From NCBI GenBank assembly GCA_030141605.1, contig JAQGDQ010000106.1, forward strand, positions 554,661 through 618,660: a DNA stretch of 64,000 nucleotides, given 5' to 3'. The position numbers were made by a program, and so were the translations under genes. The DNA comes from Tubiluchus corallicola (Eukaryota > Priapulida > Priapulimorpha > Priapulimorphida > Tubiluchidae). The notes beneath the pieces are model-generated. The model ran no database searches. It was not told the origin of the DNA and was given only the letters and a program-made list of their open reading frames with translations. Shown piece by piece: positions 41,809 through 53,500 of this stretch. Within the stretch, counting starts at the first letter, position 1; every line of letters starts with the position of its first letter.

Positions 41809-42302
41809 ATTCCGCGAGAAAACCATGCAAAAGTCAAAAAATAGTGGAAGGTGACAAATCACCGATTTTGTTCATATTCACAGGGTTGGATGATCCCCTC
41901 AGATGTACCCCACAGCCAAAATATTAGATATCAAAAATGAGCCGTTTCGGAGATAGGCCGCCATTTTGATTTTTTTCGGATTTTGGCCATTTTGACGTAA
42001 AAAAATGACCTATATTTGTCACATCATTACAGGCAGTAAATGAATGATCCAGGACTAGTTGCTCTGTGGTATATATAGTAGGGGTCTTGCCCTATTGCCA
42101 CATTGAGTTTGATGAATTGAGATTCTCTTTCAGTAGGTATCATGAGCTCATGAAAGATGCGTGTCTGCTACAGTCTGAATGACACCTTGTTTTAAAATTC
42201 TCATAACTCCACTGGGGCGGGTATTTGAAGTATAATTAATATATGTTTATTTACAGCTTGACCAGGCATACTTAGATCATTGATAAAATTTTGGCCAGCT
42301 CG
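41809..42302. repeat. Left arm of 490-bp inverted repeat
   Basis: This arm is the inverted counterpart of 46251-46731. Matching blocks include GTGGAAGGTGACAAATCACC, CCAAAATATTAGAT, CATTTTGATTTTTT, ATATATAGTAGGGGTCTT and CCACTGGGGCGGGTATT, in the same relative order. It lies just upstream of the first recognised kinesin exon. It could be one of two copies of a dispersed element or one end of a larger one. Confidence 0.85.
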
Positions 42303-42420
42303 TCCATAAATTGACGAGATTCGATCTTGAATGTGACATAAATCGGAAAAAAATTAGTACGAATTATTAATAATTCTGAATAAAAAATGAAAATTTCAAA
42401 AAGAAACGATAAATTACAGT

Positions 42421-42910
42421 TTCTGTCTCTCTCTGTCTCTCTGTGTCTCTGTCTGTCTCTCTCTCTGTGTCTCTGTGTCTCTCTCTGTCTCTCTCTCTGT
42501 CTCTGTCTCTCTGTGTCTCTCTCTGTCTCTCTCTCTGTCTCTGTCTCTCTTTGTCTCTCTCTGTCTCTCTGTGTCCTTCTCTCTCTCTCTGTGTGTCTCT
42601 CTGTGTCTGTCTCTGTCTCTCTGTGTCTCTCTCTGTCTCTCTCTGTGTCTCTGTGCCTCTCTCTGTCTCTCTGTGTCTCTCTCCGTCGCTTTCTGTCTCT
42701 TTGTGTCTCTGTCTGTCTCTCTGTGTCTCTCTCTGTCTCTCTGTGTTTCTCTCTCTGTCTCTGTCTCTCTCTGTCCCTCTGTGTCTCTCTCTGTCTCTTT
42801 TTATGTCTCTGTCTGTCTCTCTGTCTCTGTGTGTCTCTCTCTGTCTCTCCATCTGCCTCTCTGTGTCTCTCTTTGTCTCTCTGTGTCTCTCTCTGTCTCT
42901 CTCTCTGTCT
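42421..42910. repeat. TCTCTGTG-type simple-sequence array A
   Basis: About 490 bp of degenerate TCTCTGTGTCTC repeats. Because the unit contains no stop in most frames, long false open frames (Leu/Ser/Val/Cys or Arg/Glu/Thr/Asp rich) appear on both strands. It contains the phrase TCCATCTGCCTCTCTGTG, also found in array B. Confidence 0.98.
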
Positions 42911-44551
42911 ATTATATATATTACAAAATCGCAATATCTGCATAAAGATAAATGATTATATGTCCGATCAATATCGATGCAATTTAGGACTCCCACAGGG
43001 GTCAGTTATAGCCCCAATACTGTTTATATTTTTCATTGCAGATATGTTTTATAATATGCATGACTCTGTTAAAAAGTACAAGTATGTTGATGATGGATCT
43101 TTGCATGTGTCAAATACAGACCCGCAAACCTGTGTTACAATTGCACAAAGCTGTTGTGATGTGCTTCACAAATGGTGCCAGAAATGGCGTTTAAAGATAA
43201 ATACGTTACCTGGTAAGACAGAAGCATTGCTAGTAGGGGCATGGGATGAAAATAACAAGCCAGACAATTTAAAAATTAGTAACAATGAAATATTGTTTGT
43301 TGAAGACAGCAAAATATTAGGCCTAACTGTTGATCGGAAATTAACATTTGTTAAACACGCGGGCAATGTTCATAAAAAGGTATGGTATAGATGGTTGAAA
43401 GTAAAAAACAATTGCAGTAAATATGCAGGTTTGCGACTTGCTACCATTGTAAATATTTATAAAACTACTATTTTGCCGATTATACTGTATGGTGCTATTG
43501 TATGGTTAGGTAAAAAACTTACTGTATTTGAAGATATAACCTATGATATAATGAAAGTTTCTGCGGGGTTGGCTTTTAAACCAGATCGTACTAAATTGGA
43601 ATTACTTTGTGGTCTTCCACCGTTAGACATTGAACTAAATGTAATTGTGGTTAAATCATGTCTTAAGACATTATGTCAGAGCGCTGATGATTTAGTAAAA
43701 CAACAGATTCTGCGGTATGGTAGTGCACGTCTGACAGGAAGACATATTTATAAAAATATTATGTATACAAATGTGCAGACTGTGAGAAACTTGTTAAAAT
43801 TTGTCTGGAATGAAAACTTTCGTAATACAGATCTTGAACAAATTCCTGAAAATATGTTAATTTATACCAAACGTCAAATTACAGATTATGTTTCTTATAC
43901 CTGGGCAACTAAATATAGGCATGTTATGCAATTTCGAGGAGATAATGTTGAAATACAGAATATAAAATGTACACCCTTAAATTTGCCACTTGGAAATAAT
44001 GAAAGGAAAATAGAATCCATTGCCATGTCCTTTTTAACTGGCCAGGGGAATTTTAACAGCTTTTTGTATAGACTTAATATGTGTGATACTAGTTTATGTC
44101 CATGTGGAGAAGAAGAGCAAACTCCTCAGCACATTTTATTCAGATGTAATAAAATAGATAATGCAAAAAGAATGCCGTTCATGGAAATAGCTGATGCCAA
44201 TTATACACGTAATATTATGCTTCAATCTGATAAAAATTTAATAATGGCTTTCACTAACCTGATCAGGGACAATTTTATACTAAGTAACTGTTAATTTAGG
44301 CCCGCTCCAGTATAAAAAAATAAATTATGTAGTTGTGTAAAGTTAATTTGTTTGTATAATACTTGTGATTCGTTTGAAGTTATATCTAATTTAAGTATAA
44401 AATGTTATTCGTTGTACATAGTGTGAAACTGGATTTAAAAGATTTGTTATGTGAAAATGTAAATTGTTAATCTGAGCCTGCAAAAAGAGGCACCTTTGTG
44501 TATATATATTCATTTCTTTAATAAAGATTTATTATTATTATTAAAAAAAAT
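42911..44551 (+). mobile_element. 5'-truncated non-LTR retrotransposon (LINE) inside CT array
   Basis: About 1.64 kb lies between the two simple arrays. From the left junction an open frame of about 460 codons (to TAA at 44294) encodes the C-terminal part of a LINE reverse transcriptase: LGLPQGSVIAPILF (palm), YVDDGSL (the catalytic Asp pair), the thumb (WRLKINTLPGKTEAL), a long C-terminal region and a Cys/His motif CPCGEEEQTPQHILFRC near the end, as in Jockey/I-like clades. The endonuclease, fingers and first catalytic Asp are missing. About 250 bp of 3' UTR end in AATAAAG, TTATTATTATT and a short A run, typical of target-primed reverse transcription. The frame is intact over its length, suggesting a fairly young insertion. 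Confidence 0.88.
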
Positions 44552-45046
44552 ATCTCTGTGTCTCTCACTGTCTCTCTGTGTCTCTCACTGTCTATCACTG
44601 TCTCTCTCTGTCTCTCTGTGTCTCTCTCTGTCTCTCTGTGTCTCTCTGTGTCTCTCTCTGTCTCTCTCTGTCTCTCTGTGTCTCTCTCTGTCTCTCTGTG
44701 TCTCTCTCCATCTCTCTGTGCCTCTTTCTGTCTCTCTGTGTCTCTTTGTGTCTCTGTCTGTCTCTCTCTGTCTCTCTCTCTCTCTGTTTCTGTCTCTCTC
44801 TGTGTCTCTTTCTCTGTCTCTGTCTGTCTCTGTCTCTCTCTGTGTGTCTCTCTGTTTCTGTGTGTCTCTCTTTCTGTCTCTCTGTGTCTCCATCTGCCTC
44901 TCTGTGTGTCTCTCTCTCTCTGTGTCTCTCTCTGTCTCTGTGTGTCTCTGTCTCTATCTCTATGTGTCTCTCTCTGTCTCTCTGTGACTCTCTCTGTCTC
45001 TCTGTGACTCTCTCTCTCTGTCTCTCTGTGTCTCTCTCTGTCTCTT
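44552..45046. repeat. TCTCTGTG-type simple-sequence array B
   Basis: About 495 bp of degenerate TCTCTGTG repeats in the same orientation as array A, directly after the LINE tail. Variants CTCACTG at the start and CTGTGACTC at the end are not seen in array A. Long open frames here are artefacts of the repeat. Confidence 0.98.
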
Positions 45047-45057
45047 TTGATAAGGAG

Positions 45058-45071
45058 GTTACCATAGCAAC
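45058..45071. promoter_or_regulatory. RFX X-box-like site next to array B
   Basis: GTTACCATAGCAAC matches the RFX consensus with a single tolerated change in the centre. It begins about 12 bp past the CT array, in the space between the kinesin (minus) and DSCC1 (plus) genes, where a divergent promoter would be expected. Function is inferred. Confidence 0.45.
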
Positions 45072-45797
45072 ACATAGTAGCAGCTTACTGTATGTATTAT
45101 CAATTATTAGCTTATTATTATTTACTATAGTGCGACTTTTCATTGAATATTGGCGAATAAAAAATAGTCGTGGACGTAAAGAATTTGTTGTTGCCTTTTT
45201 GCTATTTTGAAAATTTGCGATTATAAGCGTCAGCGCCCTGATTCTCGTTAGAGTTTAGTTGAATATGGTAGTCGGTGTATATGCGTATATCTTTACGAGA
45301 CGGTGGAAACCTGGCGGTTAAATACAATATGAGCGAATGGCTTGAAACATACGTTACACAGAGTCCGAGGCAGGGTCGTACTGGCCTTTGCTGCGTTTCT
45401 TAACTAGTTTTTTTGTTAACGCCCGTTGTTAGTAAGCAGAAGTCTGGTTGTCGAAGTTGCCACACCAAGGTATTAGTAACTAACTAACTATTAACTTGAA
45501 TTGATTTGAGGAAAAATATCAGGGACTGACAACTATTCGCCTGTTGAATACAAGACCACGCAAAGCTGTGCGCGTTTTAAAAATTGGCTCGCAACATCTT
45601 ATATTCGATGCTCACGGCGGTTTCAACACAATTTCACAAATAGTGCCTTGTCTCGCCTTGCCCGCCTTACTTTAGAATCTTGTTTAGCAAAGCGATACTA
45701 AACCTTTTTGACTGAAGTCTATTTTTCAGTCAAGACAGTGGGGCCCTCCCGAGGCCCCCGTATTGATCCACGGGCCATAGGTATATAGCCCGAGCAC

Positions 45798-46084
45798 TTG
45801 TACACGAAACTGTTATTATGTACATGAAATTATTCCGTGTTTTATACAGATTATAAAAATCACTATGTTGTAATCGTCACAGGGGCCCTTCGAAGGGAAT
45901 GCGGCCCCTGATGAGGGGCCTGGTTGCTAGGAGTGCCCAGGTTGTACACGAAACTGTTATTATGTACATGAAATTATTCCGTGTTTTATACAGATTATAA
46001 AAATCACTATGTTGTAATCGTCACAGGGGCCCTTCGAAGGGAATGCGGCCCCTGATGAGGGGCCTGGTTGCTAGGAGTGCCCAG
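45798..46084 (+). repeat. Perfect 144-bp tandem duplication with GC-rich hairpins
   Basis: Units 45798-45941 and 45942-46084 appear identical over about 143 bases, implying a very recent duplication or an assembly artefact. Each holds the palindrome CCCTTCGAAGGG (45886-45897; 46030-46041) and the hairpin GGCCCCTGATGAGGGGCC (45903-45920; 46047-46064), unusual in this AT-rich region. A related GGGGCCCTCCCGAGGCCCC stretch lies just upstream near 45741. Confidence 0.95.
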
Positions 46085-46250
46085 ACATGTAAAGCCAGTC
46101 CATTATTACTATAAACATTGACGTTGCTGCACTTTGTATCGATTCTAATGGCAACACCGTCATCCAAAGCGAATAGCTAAATATAGGTCAAGGTTGTGAA
46201 AATGGCAAAAAAGAGCAACTTTGGCTAAAAATTCTGGACTCTTGGGAGAT

Positions 46251-46731
46251 CGCTGGCCAAAATTTTATTTCATGCATTTGTAGGACTAGTCAAGCTGCAA
46301 ATAAAAATATATTGATTAGTCCCCCAATACCCGCCCCAGTGGAGTTATGGGGATTTCAAAATGGCGTCTAAATTCAGCAGCAGCAGACACGTATCTTTTG
46401 CAATCTGATGACACCAACTGAAAAGGAGGTTCAATTTGGCAACGATAATGGTACGGTAGGGTAAGACCCCTACTATATATATCACCAATTAACTAGTGCT
46501 GGATCGCTCATTTACTGTCTGTAATAACGTGAGAAATAATGGGCAATTTTTTACGCCAAAATGGCCAAAATCCGAAAAAATCAAAATGGCGGCTTTTCTC
46601 AGAAACGGCTCATTTCTGAAATCTAATATTTTGGCTGTGGAGTACATCTGAGGGGACCATCAAACCCTGTGAATATGAACAAAATCGGTGATTTGTCACC
46701 TTCCACTATTTTGCTGATTTTCTCACGGAAT
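46251..46731. repeat. Right arm of 490-bp inverted repeat
   Basis: This is the reverse-complement partner of 41809-42302. The outer ends match (TTCTCACGGAAT against ATTCCGCGAGAA), as do the inner ends (CTGGCCAAAATTTTAT). I see no clear target-site duplication around the pair. Confidence 0.85.
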
Positions 46732-46746
46732 GACTCTTAAAAACTT

Positions 46747-47194
46747 GATTAATGGCAGGCGAGCCCAATTATTGATGACATCACAAACTAACATAATTTT
46801 CAACAGCAAGAATATTCAATGAGCATGTTGCACATGTTTGCGAAAGCGAAAATTGACGTACAGTGCTACTGTAGATGTTCAGTGTGTTGTGCTAAAACTA
46901 GGCATGTTTTAAGATAAAAATTCAATTTCAAATTTACCGCTGTGCTCACGCATGAACTGTCGAACATGTGTAGTTCGTCACAAACTAGTACATCTGAACT
47001 GAGAGGTCGGCACCTGTTTTTGTGCAATGAGTTTCCGAAATGCAGGCACTAGTGCCCGTCTAACTAGCGAATGGCGAAATTCATGTAACAGCGAAAAAAT
47101 AGTGGTGCGAACGCGAAATTGTGTTTGTGTGGTAATAAGTCTTTCACGTAAGTCATTTTTGAAAAAAATAGTATGTTTCCTTTCAGTATTTTAA
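46747..47194. repeat. Left arm of inverted repeat flanking a DSCC1 exon
   Basis: The arm pairs with 48520-48818 in reverse complement: GGCAGGCGAGCC, ATTGATGACATCA, TTGTGCTAAAACTAGGCA, TTTGTGTGGTAATAA and AAATAGTATGTTTCCTTTCA find partners in order. The left arm carries about 150 bp (roughly 46925-47065) absent from the right arm. The first recognised DSCC1 exon lies in the loop. The outer edge touches the right arm of the larger inverted repeat. Confidence 0.8.
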
Positions 47195-47563
47195 AGAGTA
47201 GATTGTTTTGACCTACAGTTTAAGATTGGGTCCGGTTTTGCTTTAAGTGATAACATTAAAATAAACTCAATTTGCTTTTTGTTCTCAAAACGGATTTTAC
47301 TTGTACCTGATAATTTGCCTTTACTGGTCTATATATTAGTATATATATTATATTATAAGTTATTATATTAGAAAGTTCAGACTGTGTAAAAACATTTGTC
47401 TGATGTTTTTGAGATTTAAGAATATATTTTTATGCTGTAATTACATTTATGTTTCATAATATTTTAGGATTATGTCTTTCTTAATATTAATACGGTTTCA
47501 TTTTTTTGAAATGCAAGTCTTAAAAATGCATTTCATGATCATTGATTTTTTTTTGTATTGCAG

Positions 47564-50500
47564 GTGGTTGGAATGTTACACACGTACTACGAAATGCGAC
47601 CCTGTAAACCGAAAACTGCAAAATTGAAGCAACTGCTGTCTGCTAATTTATACAGGGGAAGAGAGTACGAAGATGATGACAGTTCTGTAAAGGTAGGTGT
47701 CACAATGCAAAGTGCATTACTCTACATCTCAAATGCACTGACATGCTATAAATTACGGCTGACTGAGTGCATTTAGATTGAGCAAAAGTTGTGCATGTGT
47801 CATGGTCATCTGTCTGCTGCTGATTACGCAACTGGAATATGTGTCGACTCCATGTTTTAAACTCCTCGTTTTTTTACCAAACTGTTAGAACAGTATAAAC
47901 CAAAGATTTCCTCCATTGCTCAATTATGTTTGCATATCTGGCATACGTACTAGCGGCCAAGTGTGCCGTTTTCTAGTAATTGGGGCACCAATTAATTGAC
48001 TTAATCATCCAGTCATCTAGATTCAAGATTCAAGATTTATTTTGTTTAACCAAATTATAAAAATTTGAACAAATATGTACTTGCGCATTTCTGTAACAAT
48101 TTAAGACTAACTAAATTATAATTGCATTAAACCTATGTGAGTGAGGGGACCTAAAAATGGTAACACAACTGCATTAATTAAAGGTAATCTCTCTAGTATT
48201 TTATCAGCTTTCGATGCAAATCATTTGTATTACCGATACTATTGTCAACTTATTTTTTGGAGAACTGTCGCCAAAAATCGCTCGACAAATATTGTGACAG
48301 AATCAAGTAACAGGACTGCGTCCCTGTGCAGTAACTTAATGCTTTGACATAGTCTCTTAGACACAAAGGTTTCTCATAAGCATGAACACGCGGTTTTTGT
48401 GTGCGTCTGCTTTGGCGTAAAAGAGCAATATAATCGATTATCGATTGATTCCTATTGGTTTTGTACACTGTTAAAGCAAAACCAGGCCCAATGTTCAACC
48501 GCAAGTCAAAACAATCTTCTTTTTAAAAATATTGAAAGGAAACATACTATTTTTTAAATAATGCCTTACGTGAAAGAATTATTACCACACAAATGCAATT
48601 TCACATTGTTTCCACTAGTTCGCTGCTACATGCATTTTGCCATTTGTGTTTTTATCTTAAAACTTGCCTAGTTTTAGTACAACACACTGAACCTCTTACA
48701 GTAGCACTGCACTTCAATTTTTGCTCTCTCAAACACGTGCAACACGCTCGTGGAATATTTTTGCTATTGAAAATTATGTTAGTTTATGATGTCATCAATA
48801 GCCCGCCGTTAATTAATTATTTACTTATCAGAAACGTTTTGCAGTATTAATTGTGTTAAAATGTTTAGATTTTGTCGGACTTGAATATTGGGTATATGAA
48901 AAATCATCCTGTCTTCCTTTAACTGATTACGACAATACAACCGACATCCCACCACTAAAATATAACTCACTATGAAAATTATCTTTGCACTTTATTTTGT
49001 CATGTGTAATCTTTGATTTTTATGATGATTTACACTGCTATCTACTTATCAATGTCACTTGTCAATGTTTATTTTACATGAAATAAGTCGTTTTTCACGC
49101 TGCTTTTACATTATTGATAGCTTAAACATCTTTACTTATCATAAATTCTATTTTTTTGTAGCTCTATACGTTTGCAGATCTTCTGGATAAGGTACAAGCT
49201 AGCGAAGCTGAATTGCGCAAGGCATTAAACGACCTTTCAGCTTGCAAAATTGATGGTGAGAATCTGTATTTTCTTTTATGTTATCATCGAGCAGCCATGT
49301 TTGTTAGACCATAAGTGTTTCTTGCTCTTTTAGTCGTCATTTGCACCCATGTCTCGCTATTTCTTGCTTCTTCTTCGATGTGCTTTAGTTGTGGTGTAGG
49401 TTTTGGGAACTAATTTTGTGACAATTCATACAACATTGACCCTGTTGATAGCAAAGCCTCCTACTCTTATATGCACAATTTCATATTTCAGTGACTGTAC
49501 AAGCTCACAATTAATTAAATTCTGATATCAAACTTGAATGATTGGCCTGGATTTGAACTAGGAACCTTCTATTTGAAAGTCAGATGTTTTAGACCATTAG
49601 GCCACTGTATCTCCCAGTGGTTCAGGCATTCCAAATTTTATCTCTTAATTTAAACATTATTTATTATAGGATTGGATCAGATAATTTGAACAGCAATTTT
49701 ATCCCTTATACCTGACCATTCAAATGCAGTTGACATTTCCAAAAGTTAGATCGTTCACATTAGACTTATTAGATTAACTTTTTTAATGATAATTCTGACA
49801 TTAAGATTATAATAATTGGTGTTTTAGTTTATAAAGTAAAAACTTTTGGTATTTCTTTGTTCTTTAACTTATAATGAATACCGGAGTTCTTATAATATGT
49901 GTGCTTGCATAGCAAAATCATCCATAAGTTGAAATTAATCTTTTCTAACTATTCACTTATCCTGAATCTTCATTTAATGAGGATCATTTTGATACCAAGC
50001 TCATTGCTCTATGTTGTTTCAAAGCTGAGATAATCCTCGTTGAAGTTGAGGCTATGCAGCGAAAAACCTAACCTTGAGAAAAACGCTGTTAAAATTAGCC
50101 ATTGTTTTTTCTCGCGTCTCTACAAAACACTTAGCAACCGTACAAACATTGGTTGCTATGAACTTTACAGGAACAAATTGAAGTTACATTTAAATCCAGT
50201 AGATGGCTCTTCCTGACGGAGATCTGGTCTTGTCAACATAAAAAACCCGAAGCAAAATGGCTGCTTCCGCGAGCTACAATCTGAGTTTGAAAATACGAGT
50301 TTTTTTACAATTGCAGTACTAGTTTCTAGACAGAAAAGTGCGTAAGTACTTATAAAATTAGATTTTTAGTATTTTTGGACATTTTCCTGATGATATGATG
50401 CTAGAATATAAAAAATCCAATTTATTAAGCATTATTTTTCATAAAAAATAAAAAATCAACTTTTGTCAAAAGTTTTGGTGCTTTCTATTTTGAAGCATCA

Positions 50501-53500
50501 TAACGTAGTTTTAACTGTGCCGACTTATGGATGATTTTGGTTTGCAAGCACACGAATTATATTCAAGTTCATGGTAAGGAAATAAATTGCTACAAATGAT
50601 TTTACCAGAGCCCGTATTTGAACCTAGTACCTGATATTTGTAAGTAGGCATTTTTCTTCGGAGCTATTAAACAAAACATTCTAACTAACTTGGTGAATAT
50701 TATTTTCTTTAAATAGTGTTTGACCAAAAACGTAATAGCGCTATTTTTACTGTGATTTGGTATAAACAGGCTTGTGGGTTAAGAGATATGAACGATTTAT
50801 AAAAAGAAAAGGTAATAAATTTAACACGAATAAAATTTCTATCGATACGGTAATAATCTAAATGTTTTCAGATATGTGCGTGCTTGCAAACCAAAATCGT
50901 CTGTAAGTCGGCATAGTTAAAACTACGTTATCTTTCTTCAAAGTAGAAAACACCAAAAATTTGGTCAAATGTTGACTTTTTACTTTTATGAAAACAAATG
51001 CTAAATATATTGGACTTTTATATTCTGGCATCAAATTAACAGGAAAATGTCCAAAAAATACTAAAAATCTAATTTTATAACTCCTTACACACTTTTCTAT
51101 CTTGAAACTAGTACTGCAATTGTAAAAAACTTGTATTTTCAAACAGCGATTGAGGCTCGTAGAAGCAGCCATTTTGCTTCAGGTTTTTTCTGTTCACGAG
51201 ATTCAGGATATGTGAATAACTAGAAAAGCTTAATTGCCGAATTATGGACGATTTTGCTTTGCAAGCACACATATAGTGAGATTTTTTTGCAATATGCTGG
51301 TCAGAACAGTGTTGTAATTTCGTTCACCCTGAAGTAATGTGTGAATGATTTTAGGTCACTGGAGAATGCTGGACTTTGATTACATGTCTGTATTACTGAA
51401 CAGAATACTTTCCTTCGTGGAAGAAAACTCGTGGAATTACACATGCATCCCGCTAGCACCAACGCTAGATACCCTAGAAGAATTAGAACCCAGGGTTCTC
51501 CTACAGCATTGTATGGACGTGTTTGGAAGTCAAGAAGCATCGATGGAAAATTTAGGTAAATCTTTGTACAGAGTCGGTTTGTGTAGTCATATTTGAGTCT
51601 GCCACACTGTAGAACTGTTTTAGTCTGAGTTAGCTATAGGGATGAGCATTGAATACTCGACTTCGATTCAAACGAGTTTGTTTTAGTTCGAATTCGATTC
51701 AAACCTAAAATTATGGATTCTAAAAATTCAGCACTTCAACTACATTGATTCTTTATCCTTAAAATGTTTGAAACATTACTCTGTGCTTTTTAGTTGTAAT
51801 TTCTGTGCACAAATTTTAAAGAATTATTAGTGTTTTTACTGCAGCACAAAATCAAGCAATATGCACGATCTTTGTGAGACTGCTTTTTATTAACGATTCA
51901 AAAATTCATTTGAAAATCTTTGAAACTGAATTCGAAATTGTATCGGATTCACAATTTGTATTCTTGAAATTTGTTTTGATTCGAGTTTGAAAGTCAAAAA
52001 TTCAATCCGATTCGAATTATCTGTCTAACAGAAAATGCTCCTCCTAATTAGTAGACCAGATTCTCTAAGTGCAGGTTACCAAATTTTTAGCGTGGCATTA
52101 GAGCATAATTAATTTATTTACGCATCCAACAAATGACGTTAACGAGTTGAATTATAAAATCTCTCATTTCGTCGGATTTTATATATCTTTCAGATGAACA
52201 ATCGTTCATCTGAAAATGCTCCTTCTAATTAGTAGACCAGATTCTCTAAGTGCAGGTTACCAAATTTTTAGCGTGGCATTAGAGCATAATTAATTTATTT
52301 ACACATCCAACAAATGACGTTAACGAGTTGAATTATAAAATCTCTCATTTCGTCGGATTTTATATATCTTTCAGATGAACAATCGTTCACCGTCATACAC
52401 CCTAGATAATCATATGATAATAAATTGTAGATTCATAATATACTAAACCAACACTTACTGTCAGACGGCAAGAGCATTAATCTTTTGCTGCTGAACGCCA
52501 GCTGCGTTTAGTCGCTGAGTGAACAAAGAATCTGCGAAATTTCTCTTTAATACCTAAACTCCTGAATGAGTAATGCACCATCATGAAAAATGATCGGCAA
52601 GCACTGTCGGCGAGCTGCACGATATGAGAAGTGCCAGTCATAGATATGAAAAAGAGCATAAATCACTATATTCATAATATCTGCTTAGGTAAAAGTTACA
52701 CAAATTATTTCATGATTATTTCAAATTATTTCATAAAGCAGCTACATTGTCCTGTTTGCTTCATTTCTCCACTTTTTCACAAGATAAACTCAATAGTTTG
52801 GCTAGAACTTTGATTATTTATCATAGAACTTCCGTTATTTAAAACATTTGAAATTTCCACTTTGTCTTGTGATCTCTGTCTTTCTGGTTGACAAGAACTT
52901 CTGCTAAATGAGATTGTTTTTGAATTTTTTTGTATCTGCAGAAGATGTGACTTATAGATTAGACGAAGATAAAATCTGCCGGTTTTTTGCGGAAGAACTT
53001 CTCCGTCCTACCCAAAACGTAAGTAGCACGATAATTAGCATGTCCTATTGACTGTGAATTATCAATAAATAAATTTAAACATAGTCTAAGATGTTGCTAG
53101 TTGCAATAGTTTAAAACTCGTTATGTCACCTCAAACTTTTGACTCTTAATTACACACCAATATACTAGTATAGAGTGTATATGATGTACAGTGTTCCCGG
53201 GTGTTCCATTCCAGGCCCATCCACGATAAGTGAATTTCCATGAAGTAGGGACGCTATACTTGTTTTAGCAATTATACATTATTTTAAGTCTGTATAAATC
53301 CTCCCCACACTCTTATACATAACCCTTTCCCATTCCCTTAATAACTTTTCCCATGCTGTACATGTACCTTTTAAAAAACTTTACTTAAATGTTTTAAACT
53401 CTTAAACCTAGATATGTAATTTTAAAAATTTGATATGTGTTGTGTATAATCTCACGTCGGCAAGTACCATGTCAAGCGGGCGCAAGTACTACATTTCGTT

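Noticed and set aside
42387-45210. Long open frames on both strands rich in Leu/Ser/Val/Cys or Arg/Glu/Thr/Asp
   Set aside because: They are translations of the TCTCTGTG simple arrays, which lack stops in several frames. Only the reverse-transcriptase part between the arrays is real coding sequence.
45886-45990. CTGATGAG followed downstream by CGAAAC in the 144-bp units, suggesting a hammerhead ribozyme in a tandem repeat
   Set aside because: CTGATGAG is only the loop of the GGCCCCTGATGAGGGGCC hairpin. No stem II joins it to the GAAA, the spacing is too long and no stem I or III partners are visible.
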